DNA of 64,000 nucleotides from Chryseobacterium sp. HSC-36S06 (lineage in GTDB: Bacteria; Bacteroidota; Bacteroidia; Flavobacteriales; Weeksellaceae), in NCBI RefSeq assembly GCF_024171485.1, contig NZ_JALJZX010000002.1:1-64000 (forward strand), written 5' to 3'. The notes beneath the pieces are model-generated. The model had not been told where the DNA came from and searched no databases. It saw nothing but the letters and a program-made list of their open reading frames with translations. The translations under genes were made by a program, and so were the position numbers. Positions 25,059-35,343 of this stretch are shown here, piece after piece (the stretch's first letter is position 1; the number at the start of each line of letters is the position of its first letter).

Positions 25059-27014
25059 ATGGAAAAAGTTCTTCCTCACTCGTTGTTTACAGACCACGAT
25101 ATTTACCTTTTCCGCGAAGGAAAACACTATAAACTTTACGGGAAATTTGGGTCTCACAGTGTTGAAGTCGACGGCCGGAAAGGCGTTTACTTTGCAGTCT
25201 GGGCACCCTTCGCGAAGGAAGTCTCAGTAATCGGAAACTTTAACAACTGGCATTCCGAAAGTCATAAGCTTCTGCCCAGATGGGACGAATCGGGTATTTG
25301 GGAGGGTTTTATTCCAGGTTTGAACTGGGGGAATCTCTATAAATACGCCATCCGTTCTAATACGGGCGTCCTTCTTGAAAAAGGCGATCCGTTTGCACTC
25401 AGCTGGGAACAGAACGCACAGGCTAGCTCTGTAATTTCTACAACCTGGTACGAATGGACCGACAAAAACTGGATGGCCAGCCGCTGGAAAAAAAACAATC
25501 TTGAAGTGCCACTTTCGGTTTACGAAATGCACTTAGGTTCGTGGATGCGCGGGGTTGATGATCCAAACCGGTTTTTTAATTACCGTGAAATTGCTGAGCG
25601 GCTTGTTCCGTATGTAAAAGAAATGAATTTCACCCATGTGGAATTTATGCCTGTGATGGAGTATCCTTACGATCCGAGCTGGGGTTATCAGGTGACCGGA
25701 TTTTTCGCCGCCACATCGCGTTTTGGCTCACCACAGGATCTTATGTTTTTGATTGACGAACTTCACAAAAACGAAATTGGAGTTATTCTTGATTGGGTTC
25801 CGTCACATTTTCCGGGCGATGCCAACGGACTTCATTTTTTCGACGGAACTTATCTGTATGAACACGAAGATCCAAGAAAAGGGTTCCATCCCGAATGGAA
25901 ATCACATATTTTCAATTACGGTAGACCTGAAGTAAAATCTTTTCTCATTTCCAACGCCATGTTCTGGCTCGACCGGTATCATGCAGACGGGCTTCGCGTT
26001 GATGCGGTCACCTCGATGCTTTATCTGGATTATGCCAGAAACGAAGGCGAATGGGAACCCAATATCGAAGGCGGTAACGTAAATCTGGAAGCCAAACAGT
26101 TTCTGCAGGAATTCAACACCGCAGTGTATAAGGAATTTCCTGATATTATGACGATTGCGGAAGAAAGTTCAGACTTTCCCATGCTTACAAAACCTGTACA
26201 CGACGGCGGAATCGGTTTCGGAATGAAATGGATGATGGGCTGGATGCACGATACGCTTAAATATTTCAAAGAAGATCCTATCAGCAGAAAATACCAGCAT
26301 AACAAGCTTACCTTCGCATCGATGTACATGTACAACGAAAATTATATGATGCCGCTTTCCCACGATGAGGTCGTACACGGTAAATCGAGTTTGATTTATA
26401 AAATGCCCGGCGACGAATGGCAGAAATTTGCTAATCTGCGGGCATTATACACCTATATGTACACCCATCCGGGCGGTAAACTGCTGTTTATGGGAAATGA
26501 ATTTGGCCAGACCGGCGAATGGAATTTCAAACAGAGTCTCGACTGGCATTTGCTGCAGTATCCCGTTCACAAAGGGTTACAGGAATACGTTAAAGACCTT
26601 AATTCAGTTTATATCAAAGAAACGTCACTGTATGAAAATCAGTTTAAACCTGAAGGGTTTGAATGGGTGGAGGCCAATGATGATGATAATTCAATCTTTA
26701 TTTACCTGAGAAAAGGGAAAGAGGATAATGATGTAACCATGACGGTGTTGAATCTCACGCCAAGAGTTTTTGATTATAAAATTGGTGTTAACGAGGGCAC
26801 CAACTGGGAGGTAATCCTTAATTCAGATGACGAAAAATATGGCGGCAGCGGTGTAAAAGCCGAGATTGTAGATGAAGAAGATGATGAATGGATGTACCGT
26901 CCGAACGCCATCATCCTTAAATTACCGCCTCTTGCCGGGGTGGTTTTAAAACAGAAAAAATCGGTTCAGACGATCAACAAACCAAAATCAACTGCTAAAA
27001 AACAGCGGGATTAA
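25059..27014 (+). CDS. glgB: 1,4-alpha-glucan branching enzyme
   Basis: The enzyme makes alpha-1,6 branches in glycogen. At 651 residues it is a typical GH13 branching enzyme with an N-terminal CBM48 domain (about 30-125) and then the catalytic barrel. Visible conserved regions are DWVPSHF (245-251), the nucleophile Asp315 in GLRVDAV, the acid/base Glu368 in IAEESSDF, and His435-Asp436 in SHDEVVHGK. The C-terminal tail after about 635 is Lys-rich. glgA follows after 28 bp on the same strand, so the two make a glycogen operon; glgC and glgP are not in the window. Confidence 0.95.
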   Translation: MEKVLPHSLFTDHDIYLFREGKHYKLYGKFGSHSVEVDGRKGVYFAVWAPFAKEVSVIGNFNNWHSESHKLLPRWDESGIWEGFIPGLNWGNLYKYAIRSNTGVLLEKGDPFALSWEQNAQASSVISTTWYEWTDKNWMASRWKKNNLEVPLSVYEMHLGSWMRGVDDPNRFFNYREIAERLVPYVKEMNFTHVEFMPVMEYPYDPSWGYQVTGFFAATSRFGSPQDLMFLIDELHKNEIGVILDWVPSHFPGDANGLHFFDGTYLYEHEDPRKGFHPEWKSHIFNYGRPEVKSFLISNAMFWLDRYHADGLRVDAVTSMLYLDYARNEGEWEPNIEGGNVNLEAKQFLQEFNTAVYKEFPDIMTIAEESSDFPMLTKPVHDGGIGFGMKWMMGWMHDTLKYFKEDPISRKYQHNKLTFASMYMYNENYMMPLSHDEVVHGKSSLIYKMPGDEWQKFANLRALYTYMYTHPGGKLLFMGNEFGQTGEWNFKQSLDWHLLQYPVHKGLQEYVKDLNSVYIKETSLYENQFKPEGFEWVEANDDDNSIFIYLRKGKEDNDVTMTVLNLTPRVFDYKIGVNEGTNWEVILNSDDEKYGGSGVKAEIVDEEDDEWMYRPNAIILKLPPLAGVVLKQKKSVQTINKPKSTAKKQRD

Positions 27015-27042
27015 TTTTAAATCTCCGGCCTCATAACCGCCT

Positions 27043-28449
27043 ATGAAAATCTTTAATCTTTCCCTGGAATGTTACCCGGTTGCAAAAGTTGGCGGGCTGG
27101 GCGATGTTGTAGGCGCGCTGCCTAAATACCTCAATAAAATTGAAGGTGTTGAAGCCAGCGTGATTATGCCATGGTACAATAAACCTTTTGTTCACGAGCA
27201 TGAATTTGACATTGTTTTCGATGGATGGATTCACCAGAGTCATCATACTTTTCAGGTTCAGGTGATGAAAGAAAAATCGAAAGTTCTGGGTTTCGATTTA
27301 TATCTTGTGAAGATCCCAGGACTTTTAGACCGCGACAATCCATACGGTTACTGGGACGAGAGCCAGCAGTTTCTCGCTTTTCAGCACGGCGTACTTCACT
27401 GGTTAACAGCGATGCAGATCCGTCCCGACATTTTGCACTGTCACGATTATCACACGGGTTTAGTTCCTTTTATGATTGAAAACTGCCCTGAATTCAGTTT
27501 CCTGAAAGGCGTAAAAACGATTGGCACCATACACAACGGCGAATATCAGGGACAGATGAAGTGGGAAATGTTGAACTATTTCCCCTGGTTTTATGGGGAA
27601 CAGTGGGGACTTCTTGATTGGGATGGTATGATCAATCCTCTGGCGGCAATGATTAAATGCTGTCACGCCTTTAATGCGGTTTCGGAAGGTTATCTTCAGG
27701 AACTTTATCAGAGTTTCCGCGGTCTGGAAGGTCTTGTACGGCAGGAACATGCCAAAGCGTACGGAATCATCAACGGAATTGACAGCGATGTTTGGGATCC
27801 GGCCACCGACAGTTTTCTGGATTATAATTTCTCAAAGGATACAGCAGAAACAGGTAAGCGCAAAAATAAAGTTGAACTCTGCGAAGAATACGGGTTGGAT
27901 CCTGACCTTCCACTCTTCGGATTCATCGGCAGATTTGCGGGTGAAAAAGGTGCGGATTTGCTTCCGGATATTATCTGGAAAAGCATTCAGGAAACTTATG
28001 GCGCTCTCAATATTATAATCCTTGGGTCAGGTGACAAAAACATTGAGCACCAATTAAGTGAGCTCACCAAATATTATTCAAATTTTGCGCTGGATTTGGG
28101 GTATAAAGAGTATCTGTCTCATAAGATTTATGCTTCCTCAGATTTTTTATTAATGCCGTCAAGGGTAGAGCCCTGCGGACTGAATCAAATGTATGCGATG
28201 CGTTACGGAACTGTTCCCATTGTAAGTTATACCGGCGGTTTGCGGGATACGGTAGAAGATATTGCGACCGGTGGCAGCGGTCTTAATTTTGGTGCTGCTA
28301 CAGCAGAAGATGCGGTACATGCCATTCACAGGGCATTACATATTTATCACCAGGCAGACCTCATGACGAATCTTGTGCAATCGAATATGAGTTTTGATTT
28401 TTCATGGGAAAACTCTGCCGAAAAATACATGGAGATGTACAGACGGTAA
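27043..28449 (+). CDS. glgA: Glycogen synthase (GT5, ADP-/UDP-glucose type)
   Basis: The enzyme extends alpha-1,4-glucan chains from a nucleotide glucose donor. The 468-residue GT5 protein has the donor-binding KVGGL motif (residues 15-19) and DILHCHDYHTGL in the N-terminal Rossmann half, and GFIGRFAGEKG plus the EPCGLNQMYAMRYGTVPIV segment (catalytic Glu and nucleotide contact) in the C-terminal half. Glycogen synthases of Bacteroidota of this length often lack the glgC partner nearby, so the donor is not certain. It is translated from the same transcript as glgB. Confidence 0.94.
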   Translation: MKIFNLSLECYPVAKVGGLGDVVGALPKYLNKIEGVEASVIMPWYNKPFVHEHEFDIVFDGWIHQSHHTFQVQVMKEKSKVLGFDLYLVKIPGLLDRDNPYGYWDESQQFLAFQHGVLHWLTAMQIRPDILHCHDYHTGLVPFMIENCPEFSFLKGVKTIGTIHNGEYQGQMKWEMLNYFPWFYGEQWGLLDWDGMINPLAAMIKCCHAFNAVSEGYLQELYQSFRGLEGLVRQEHAKAYGIINGIDSDVWDPATDSFLDYNFSKDTAETGKRKNKVELCEEYGLDPDLPLFGFIGRFAGEKGADLLPDIIWKSIQETYGALNIIILGSGDKNIEHQLSELTKYYSNFALDLGYKEYLSHKIYASSDFLLMPSRVEPCGLNQMYAMRYGTVPIVSYTGGLRDTVEDIATGGSGLNFGAATAEDAVHAIHRALHIYHQADLMTNLVQSNMSFDFSWENSAEKYMEMYRR

Positions 28450-28534
28450 TTTCGGATGTAAATTCAGGATAAAACATTGAGAAATTCTTTATTAATGGTA
28501 CTGTTCTTGCAAACTGTTCACATTTTAACGATCA

Positions 28535-29518
28535 ATGTATATGACTAAGATGAAGAATTTACAGCCTGCAAAACTTATGATTTTCGGAATTTCGCTTGTT
28601 TTTTTAACCCAATGTAAAAAAGACCAGCAACTTCTCGGAAACGAAAACCATCAGACCATCACTCAAAATGATTCCATAACTGCTGCCAAAGCCGATTCAG
28701 TAAAAAAGGCTGAAGAAGAGAAGAGCAAAGTGACGTACCGGTCAATCATTTTCCCTAAAAACAAAAAAGATTCTGCGATGAGTGCTTTCAAGAAAGAGTT
28801 CAGCGCAGAAGAGCAATATACAATTCTGGCACTCAACCGTCTTGATTCCAAAAACAGCTGGCGTGCCGATACCCTGTCGATTCCTGATAAAATTGACCCT
28901 ACTTTGATGGCTTACTCGCCATTTCCTGCTGAAGTAGAAACGCTGAGTAACGTAAAGAAAATGGTTTTTTTCTCTTACCCGATACAGGCCTACGCTTTAT
29001 ACGAAAAGGGTAAACTCATCAAATGGGGACCAACAAGTATGGGAAAGAAATCTGCACAAACCAAACGCGGGCTGATGTTTGCCAACTGGAAAAAAGAACT
29101 CGCAATTTCAACGGTAGACAGCGAATGGAAATTACCTTTTAATGTGAACGTTCATAACACTTTGGGGATTGGCTGGCACCAATATGATCTGCCGGGATTC
29201 CCCGCGTCACATTCCTGCCTGAGGCTTCTCATGGCTGATGCAAAATTCCTCTATAACTGGGTGGATACCTGGATCCTGAATAAAGGAGGCGCTACTTTGA
29301 AGGCAAACGGCACTCCGGTAATTGTCTTTGGCGATTACAACTGGGGCGGTAAAAAACCATGGAAATATCTGAGTGATGATTCGAATTCCAATGATATCTC
29401 TCTGGATGAAATCAATGATATTATAAAGCCTCACCTCGATAAAATACTGAAGGAACAGCAAAACAGAGAAGAAGTGCTTTCTCAAAAGGCGACGGAAGAA
29501 CAAAAACCGGCGGCTTAA
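28535..29518 (+). CDS. L,D-transpeptidase (YkuD), likely lipoprotein
   Basis: The enzyme cross-links peptidoglycan stems or attaches proteins through an active-site Cys. The YkuD domain (about 140-270) ends in the catalytic motif with His215 (GWHQYDLPG) and SHSCLRL, where Cys228 is the nucleophile. The N-terminus has a hydrophobic signal ending LTQC (Cys27), an unusual but possible Bacteroidota lipobox. A Lys/Glu-rich linker follows. Possible starts are 28535, 28541 and 28550; the last gives the shortest signal peptide. The gene lies 85 bp after glgA and may have its own promoter. Confidence 0.85.
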   Translation: MYMTKMKNLQPAKLMIFGISLVFLTQCKKDQQLLGNENHQTITQNDSITAAKADSVKKAEEEKSKVTYRSIIFPKNKKDSAMSAFKKEFSAEEQYTILALNRLDSKNSWRADTLSIPDKIDPTLMAYSPFPAEVETLSNVKKMVFFSYPIQAYALYEKGKLIKWGPTSMGKKSAQTKRGLMFANWKKELAISTVDSEWKLPFNVNVHNTLGIGWHQYDLPGFPASHSCLRLLMADAKFLYNWVDTWILNKGGATLKANGTPVIVFGDYNWGGKKPWKYLSDDSNSNDISLDEINDIIKPHLDKILKEQQNREEVLSQKATEEQKPAA

Positions 29519-29531
29519 ATTCAAACAGAAT

Positions 29532-30059
29532 TTACTCCGTGTCTTTTTTGAATTCAAGAATCGACTGTTCCGCGAATTTCCTTAATTGCTGCATTTCAGA
29601 TTTTGCTTTCTGCTGTCCGAGTCTTGTGGCTAAATAGGTTCCAGCCAAAAGCAAAAGCATGATAAATGAAGCTGAAAGCGCCCAGGGGAAGTCACTGCTT
29701 TTAATTTGCTTTTCCACAAACCAGATGGTGATAAAAACCATCCACAGAATCCCGAAAATAAAGTAAAGGAACATAAAGAAAGTCCACACCGCCGAACTTG
29801 GTCCGAAAATCCCGCGGATTACCGTTTTGTTTTCTTCGGTTTCTGTGCGGAGCGAAAGGCAGGGTTTCCAGTAATCATCAGTATCTGTTTTTACTGTGAT
29901 AACAGCGGTTTCCGAATTAATGTTTCCTGAAAATTCACCAGATTTAGCCGCCAGAAAATCTTTTAGAAATAGGGTGTAATTTTCCCTGCTGATGTCAGTT
30001 ATCATTTTAAATCTCGGTCTAACCCGGATATGGTCGATTACGGTTTCTTCAATTTGCAT
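29532..30059 (-). CDS. Hypothetical membrane protein
   Basis: A 175-residue protein with a 90-residue cytoplasmic or periplasmic head (beta-rich, TAVITVKTDTDDYW) and two membrane helices (about 90-112 and 125-145), ending in a charged helical tail. No known motif is seen. It overlaps the end of the aspartyl protease gene by 11 bp on the same strand, so the two are coupled. Confidence 0.7.
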   Translation of the reverse strand: MQIEETVIDHIRVRPRFKMITDISRENYTLFLKDFLAAKSGEFSGNINSETAVITVKTDTDDYWKPCLSLRTETEENKTVIRGIFGPSSAVWTFFMFLYFIFGILWMVFITIWFVEKQIKSSDFPWALSASFIMLLLLAGTYLATRLGQQKAKSEMQQLRKFAEQSILEFKKDTE

Positions 30060-31380
30060 CCTGATACGGTATTGGATCTACTAATATTATTTGAAATTTA
30101 AAGGTTTGGCTGTTTCTTTCGACTTCAAAACTCACTTTCGTGCCGTCGTCACTTCGGAGCAGATTATTAATGCTTTGCAAGGTGTAATTCCCGGCTTTCT
30201 TTCGGTTAATGCTGATGATTTTGTCGTTTTTTCTGAGGCCTGCAACAAAACATGGGGAATCGGGCCTGCAACCGGCGATCGAATATTTCGGTTTGAGTAC
30301 GAAGTTATACTGAAACCCTTCCTTTACATCGTACACTTTAGTTCCCTCACTATCGTAACTTTTTTTAGTTTCAACCCTTACCACATCGCTTTCCCAGGTC
30401 ATTCCGTCGTGCTGAATATCCAAACCGCTTTTATTGAAGAGAAAAGGATCTTTGAAATGCGTGTTTTTTCTAAAATATATCTTTTTTTCAGGATAGTCGA
30501 AGAGCACGGTGAAACGCCTCAAAATATCGCTTCCAATGGAGCCTTTGCGGTCCGGAACCAGCCTTAAATTCTGTATCGAATACTCGTCGGGCATTGCTGT
30601 TAAAGGTTTTTCAAATATATAATCTCCTATATAGAGTCTGTGGATCCGGCTTCTCTTTCCGAAAATATCGCCATTAAAACCCTGACCAAGATAATCATCA
30701 ATATTAGGGCGGTTATAAACAAAATCTTTGATGAGTTTCGGGAACAGCCAGATGGCGTCGCTGTTTCCCAAATCGATTAAGAGTTTAGAATCCGTTTTCC
30801 GGTTGGTCATTTCTACTCCTGCCGTGATATAAGGTTTGTTGCCTTCAATGCTGATCGGGAATTCCTGAAATCTTTTTCTGCGGTTGGTAAAGGTTTTTCT
30901 GTCATTGAAAACCGTAATTTTTTTCCGGATATAATCGATCTCTACGGGATGGTTTTTAAAGAACTGATACCCGATAATTCCGTTAACAGGGATTCCGACA
31001 TGCGAAGAAAAATTAATGCTCTCATCCAGAATTATAAAAACGGTGTGTTTGAAATCTTTATAATCCTTGCCGATATTCACAATATTGTTGTCGGAACGTA
31101 AACCTTCAATATCTTTACTTTCACCAAGTCCTGAAAATTTTATTTTTTCAATATCGTTGAAGTTAATTTCCTTATTTTCCAAACTGAAAAGTATGGTTTC
31201 ATTCACGCCTGAATCCAATAAAAAAGTAAGATCGACTCCGTTGATATTCAGCGGCACGAAAATCAGATTATTGATCAGCTGAAACGGGATAACGGTTTTT
31301 TTCCGGTCCGAAATTTCAAATCCTTTCTGCGCCGGAAGAAACGAGAATGCAAGAAGAAAAAAAACGGTGAGAAATTTCAT
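30049..31380 (-). CDS. Retropepsin-like aspartyl protease with C-terminal PDZ domain
   Basis: An exported protein of about 443 residues. The signal peptide is MKFLTVFFLLAFSFLPAQ. The first lobe has the DSG active-site motif (Asp56, LTFLLDSG), and a second lobe has LLIDLG (Asp203), which looks like a diverged partner, as in the pepsin-like or clan AA family of Bacteroidota. A PDZ domain follows near 370-430 (AGLRKNDKIISINRKKAG). It may be a periplasmic peptidase; activity is not certain because the second motif departs from D-T/S-G. The start is put at 31380, which gives the better signal peptide, not at 31395. Its stop overlaps the downstream membrane-protein gene. Confidence 0.85.
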   Translation of the reverse strand: MKFLTVFFLLAFSFLPAQKGFEISDRKKTVIPFQLINNLIFVPLNINGVDLTFLLDSGVNETILFSLENKEINFNDIEKIKFSGLGESKDIEGLRSDNNIVNIGKDYKDFKHTVFIILDESINFSSHVGIPVNGIIGYQFFKNHPVEIDYIRKKITVFNDRKTFTNRRKRFQEFPISIEGNKPYITAGVEMTNRKTDSKLLIDLGNSDAIWLFPKLIKDFVYNRPNIDDYLGQGFNGDIFGKRSRIHRLYIGDYIFEKPLTAMPDEYSIQNLRLVPDRKGSIGSDILRRFTVLFDYPEKKIYFRKNTHFKDPFLFNKSGLDIQHDGMTWESDVVRVETKKSYDSEGTKVYDVKEGFQYNFVLKPKYSIAGCRPDSPCFVAGLRKNDKIISINRKKAGNYTLQSINNLLRSDDGTKVSFEVERNSQTFKFQIILVDPIPYQDAN

Positions 31381-31456
31381 ATTATGAAGATACAATATTT
31401 CTGTTTTGATTTCTTTAATTTTAGAAAGATTCAGGCCAATAAATTTTAAAAATAAT

Positions 31457-31464
31457 TAAATTTG
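31457..31464 (+). promoter_or_regulatory. -7 box 4 nt before the ppc start
   Basis: TAAATTTG matches TAnnTTTG and ends 4 nt before the ATG at 31469. Transcripts from such boxes begin a few nt downstream, so the ppc mRNA would have almost no leader. No clear -33 box is visible. Confidence 0.45.
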
Positions 31465-31468
31465 TGAT

Positions 31469-34009
31469 ATGCAAAACGAAGAGAAAGCCGAAAAATTCAG
31501 ACAGATTGTCGAGAATAAGTTCCAGATTTACAACTCACTATTTATGAGTTTGCCCTATGATAAAATGACCAATATCGGCATGTTGCTGCCCTTTCTGTAT
31601 GAAGAAAGCAAAGCGGGATACGAACAGGGAAAAAGTCCGGAAGAGATTGTAGAAGAATTTTTCAGCAAACACACCGAACTCGAAACCGAAGAGCAGAAAA
31701 CCGAACTGCTGTTCAAAATCATTCAGTATATCGAGAGGCAGGTGGTGCTTTTCGACAGTATTGAAGACGCAGCATTTCCCGGACTTCATTCGGAAAGTGA
31801 AGCGGGGACACTGCTGCAACTCCACGAACGTGCTTTGCAGGAACATCAGCTGGAGGCGACCAGAAAGAAAATAGAAGATTTTGCAGTAAGGGTGGTTTTC
31901 ACGGCGCATCCGACTCAGTTTTACCCGAATTCTGTACAGCGGATTCTGCACGATCTGCGGTCAGCAATTATGAAAGATTCGGTGACGGAAATTGATATGC
32001 TTCTGCAGCAGCTCGGTAAAACACCGTTTTTGAACAGAGAAAAACCCACGCCGCTGGATGAGGCGATGAGCATTATTTTTTACCTCAGATATGTATATTA
32101 CGATTCGATCGGCGAGCTTTACAGAAAGATAAAAAACTCGTTTGGGAATGATCATTTTATTCCGCCTCACGATATTTTTCAGCTGGGATTCTGGCCCGGC
32201 GGTGACCGCGACGGAAATCCGTTCGTTACTGCAGAAATCACGCAGAAAGTGGCTAACGAACTGCATATTTCAATTCTTAAATCCTATTATGAGCACCTGA
32301 AAAACCTCAGAAGAAGACTGAGTTTTCGAGGCGTTTCTGAAATTCTCGAGCAGTTGAGTCATGAACTTTACGATGCGATTTTCAAAGAAGAAAAAATCAC
32401 AGCGGAGCATATTTTAAGCAGGATCAATGATGCAGAGCATATTCTGACCGCACAGCATAACGGACTTTTCAGAAATCTTCTGGAGGATTTCAAAGACCGC
32501 GTAGGAATCTTCGGAACCCATTTTGCCACCTTGGATATCCGCCAGGACAGCCGCGTTCATCAAAGCGTAATTGATGAAGTTATCGCTAAAAAATCCGGAT
32601 TCGATTTGCAGAATATCACCACCGAAGATAAAATAGAATGGCTGCTGGAAACGGATGTTATTTTAGACCCGAGCGATTTCGAAGGGATTACCAAAGACAC
32701 GCTTGAAAACATTTATAACATCAGAAATATTCAGAAGAATAATGGAGAAAGAGGCCTCAGCCGCTATATTATTTCAAATTCTGATGAGGTGAAAGATGTC
32801 CTGAATGTGTTCGGAATGTTCAGGCTTTGCGGTTACCGCGAAGAGGAAATCAACATCGATATCGTTCCGCTTTTCGAAACCATGGAAGGTCTGGATGCCG
32901 GTGAAAATGTAATGAAAGCACTGTATGAACTCCCGGTTTACAGAAAACATCTGGAAAGAAGAGGTAACGCACAGACCATTATGCTTGGTTTTTCCGACGG
33001 TACCAAAGACGGCGGCTATCTGAAAGCCAACTGGGAAATCTATGAGACCAAGGAACAGCTCACCAGAATTTCAGACGAGAATAATATCAAAGTCATTTTC
33101 TTCGACGGACGCGGCGGTCCGCCAGCGAGAGGAGGAGGGAAGACCCACGATTTCTACGCTTCTCAGGGAAAAACCATTGCCAACAATAAAATAGAAATCA
33201 CGATTCAGGGACAGACGATTACAAGTGTTTTCGGGAACAAAGACCAGGCAAAATATAATTTCGAACAGCTTTTAACTGCCGGGATTGAAAATGATGTCTT
33301 CAAAAATTCAAAGAAAGATTTAACAGAAAAGGAAAGAAATCTCATTCAGGAACTGGCAGAAATCAGTTTCAGGAAATATTCAGATTTAAAGGCGCACCCG
33401 ATGTTTGTACCGTATCTGCAGGAAATGAGCACGCTGGAATATTATGGAAGAACCAATATCGGAAGCCGCCCGAGCAAAAGAGGCGGTACGAATGAACTCA
33501 AGTTCGAGGATTTGCGTGCGATTCCGTTTGTAGGGTCGTGGAGCCAGCTGAAACAGAATGTTCCGGGGTTTTTCGGGTTTGGTTTTGCTTTGAATGAACT
33601 GAAAATACAGGGAAGGTTTGACGAGATACACGCGCTTTACAAATGGTCGGATTTCTTTAAAACCTTGGTGCTGAATTCCATGATGAGCATGAACAAATCT
33701 TATTTTCCGCTCACGTATTATATGAAAAACAATGAGAAATTCGGAAGTTTCTGGACTATTCTTTTTGAAGAATATGAACTTTCAAAATCAATGATGCTTG
33801 AATTAACCGGCTTTAAAATGCTGATGGAAGAGGAACCGCTTTCCAGAAAATCGGTCCAGATTAGAGAAAAGATTGTATTGCCGCTATTGAGTATTCAGCA
33901 ATATGCGCTGATGAAAATCCAGAAGAATGAAGGCAACCGGGAAGCGTATGAAAAACTGGTGATGCGGTCGCTGTTCGGGAATATCAATGCGAGCAGGAAC
34001 TCGGCCTAA
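31469..34009 (+). CDS. ppc: Phosphoenolpyruvate carboxylase
   Basis: The enzyme carboxylates phosphoenolpyruvate to oxaloacetate, refilling the TCA cycle. The 846-residue protein shows the catalytic His147 in VFTAHPTQ, the glycine-rich loop [23 protein letters not shown], and [11 protein letters not shown] near the C-terminal lobe. It is slightly shorter than the E. coli enzyme (883), as usual for Bacteroidota. The DUF2200 gene follows after 10 bp on the same strand. Confidence 0.94.
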   Translation: MQNEEKAEKFRQIVENKFQIYNSLFMSLPYDKMTNIGMLLPFLYEESKAGYEQGKSPEEIVEEFFSKHTELETEEQKTELLFKIIQYIERQVVLFDSIEDAAFPGLHSESEAGTLLQLHERALQEHQLEATRKKIEDFAVRVVFTAHPTQFYPNSVQRILHDLRSAIMKDSVTEIDMLLQQLGKTPFLNREKPTPLDEAMSIIFYLRYVYYDSIGELYRKIKNSFGNDHFIPPHDIFQLGFWPGGDRDGNPFVTAEITQKVANELHISILKSYYEHLKNLRRRLSFRGVSEILEQLSHELYDAIFKEEKITAEHILSRINDAEHILTAQHNGLFRNLLEDFKDRVGIFGTHFATLDIRQDSRVHQSVIDEVIAKKSGFDLQNITTEDKIEWLLETDVILDPSDFEGITKDTLENIYNIRNIQKNNGERGLSRYIISNSDEVKDVLNVFGMFRLCGYREEEINIDIVPLFETMEGLDAGENVMKALYELPVYRKHLERRGNAQTIMLGFSDGTKDGGYLKANWEIYETKEQLTRISDENNIKVIFFDGRGGPPARGGGKTHDFYASQGKTIANNKIEITIQGQTITSVFGNKDQAKYNFEQLLTAGIENDVFKNSKKDLTEKERNLIQELAEISFRKYSDLKAHPMFVPYLQEMSTLEYYGRTNIGSRPSKRGGTNELKFEDLRAIPFVGSWSQLKQNVPGFFGFGFALNELKIQGRFDEIHALYKWSDFFKTLVLNSMMSMNKSYFPLTYYMKNNEKFGSFWTILFEEYELSKSMMLELTGFKMLMEEEPLSRKSVQIREKIVLPLLSIQQYALMKIQKNEGNREAYEKLVMRSLFGNINASRNSA

Positions 34010-34019
34010 ATTTATTAAG

Positions 34020-34379
34020 ATGGACACTAAAAATACCCGCATCTATCAAATGTCTTTTGCCGGCGTTTATCCGCACTATATTGCGAAAGCAGAAACGAAA
34101 GGCCGCACCAAAGCTGAGGTTGATGAAACTATTTTCTGGCTCACGGGCTACGATAATGACGGCCTTCAAACAGTGATTGAGGAAAAGACAAATTTCGAGG
34201 ATTTCTTTAATAAGGCGCCTAAACTCAATCCCGGAGTTTCTAAAATCACCGGCGTCATCTGCGGTTATCGCGTGGAAGAAATCGAAGATCCACTTATGCA
34301 GAAGATCCGATATCTCGACAAACTCGTTGATGAACTGGCGAAAGGTAAAACCATGGACAAAATCTTAAGAAAAATTTAA
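34020..34379 (+). CDS. DUF2200 family protein
   Basis: A 119-residue cytosolic protein matching the DUF2200 family by its start ([20 protein letters not shown]), the [13 protein letters not shown] stretch and the [20 protein letters not shown] end. The biochemical role is unknown. The ATG at 34020 is chosen over upstream non-ATG starts because the family begins there. It is probably cotranscribed with ppc. Confidence 0.85.
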   Translation: MDTKNTRIYQMSFAGVYPHYIAKAETKGRTKAEVDETIFWLTGYDNDGLQTVIEEKTNFEDFFNKAPKLNPGVSKITGVICGYRVEEIEDPLMQKIRYLDKLVDELAKGKTMDKILRKI

Positions 34380-34523
34380 AAAGGCCACAATTAGCGATTT
34401 GTAATACCCACGTAGTCAGTGTGTTGTTGTATTTAATTTGAAATTTCGTATATTAAGCTCGCTTAAATCTGCTGCAAAATTCAGGTTTCTGCCAACAAAT
34501 ACGAATCAAAAAAAACAGGACAT

Positions 34524-35276
34524 ATGAAAATAGGATTATTGGGTTTTGGAAAAACAGGAAAGGCTGTAGCCGCGGTTATACTTCAACACAAAGAATTTTC
34601 GCTCGAGTGGGTGTATCGCCGAAGCGCAACACTTGAAGGCCGGGATGTACCGGAATTTTTGGGTGTGGAATCCGATCAGCCCGGACGTATCTACTCCGCG
34701 GCCAAAATTGACATACCTGAACTTATTGATCAACATCCTGTTGATATTATTATCGATTTTTCGTCCGAAACCGGAATCTATGTTTATGGTGAGTCTGCAG
34801 CGGAACGCAGGATAAAAATCATCAGTGCTGTTTCGCATTATGGTGATGCAGAAAAAGCGCTTCTAAAAAAACTTTCAGCTAAAACCGTTGTTTTCTGGAG
34901 CCCGAATATCACGTTGGGCGTAAATTATCTGCTGTTTGCAGCGCAGTTTTTAAAAAAAATAGCTCCGTGGGTCGATATTGAAATCAATGAAGAACATTTC
35001 AAAGAAAAGAAAGGCCTGTCCGGCACGGCTGTGAAACTTGCCAATGCACTCGAACTGGAAGAGACCGATATAAACTCAGTAAGGGCCGGCGGAATCGTTG
35101 GCAAACACGAGGTTATTTTCGGATTTCCTTACCAGACAGTGCGGCTTATTCACGAATCAATTTCACGCGAGGCGTTTGGGAATGGTGTTGTATTCGTAGC
35201 TGAAAATATCAAAACCAAAGAACCGGGACTTTACAGTTTTGAAGATATTTTGATGCCGTATTTTTCGCCGCAATAG
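34524..35276 (+). CDS. dapB: 4-hydroxy-tetrahydrodipicolinate reductase
   Basis: The enzyme catalyses the second committed step of lysine and diaminopimelate synthesis, using NAD(P)H. The 250-residue protein has the nucleotide-binding start GLLGFGKTGKAV (residues 4-15), SPNITLGVNYLLF in the substrate domain, and EEHFKEKKGLSGTAVKLA, the substrate-binding stretch. It belongs to the short Bacteroidota form of DapB. dapF, a later step of the same pathway, lies at 43313-44089. It converges with the subtilisin gene across a shared terminator. Confidence 0.93.
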   Translation: MKIGLLGFGKTGKAVAAVILQHKEFSLEWVYRRSATLEGRDVPEFLGVESDQPGRIYSAAKIDIPELIDQHPVDIIIDFSSETGIYVYGESAAERRIKIISAVSHYGDAEKALLKKLSAKTVVFWSPNITLGVNYLLFAAQFLKKIAPWVDIEINEEHFKEKKGLSGTAVKLANALELEETDINSVRAGGIVGKHEVIFGFPYQTVRLIHESISREAFGNGVVFVAENIKTKEPGLYSFEDILMPYFSPQ

Positions 35277-35313
35277 ATCGAGCAGGCTGACCACAGCAAC
35301 TTTTAAGCATAAA

Positions 35314-35340
35314 AAAAGACCTTCATTTGAAGGTCTTTTT
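35314..35340. terminator. Bidirectional terminator between dapB and the subtilisin gene
   Basis: A 9-bp stem, AAAGACCTT and AAGGTCTTT, with A tract on the left and T tract on the right, so it can end transcripts from both sides of this convergent pair. Confidence 0.85.
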
Positions 35341-35343
35341 TAT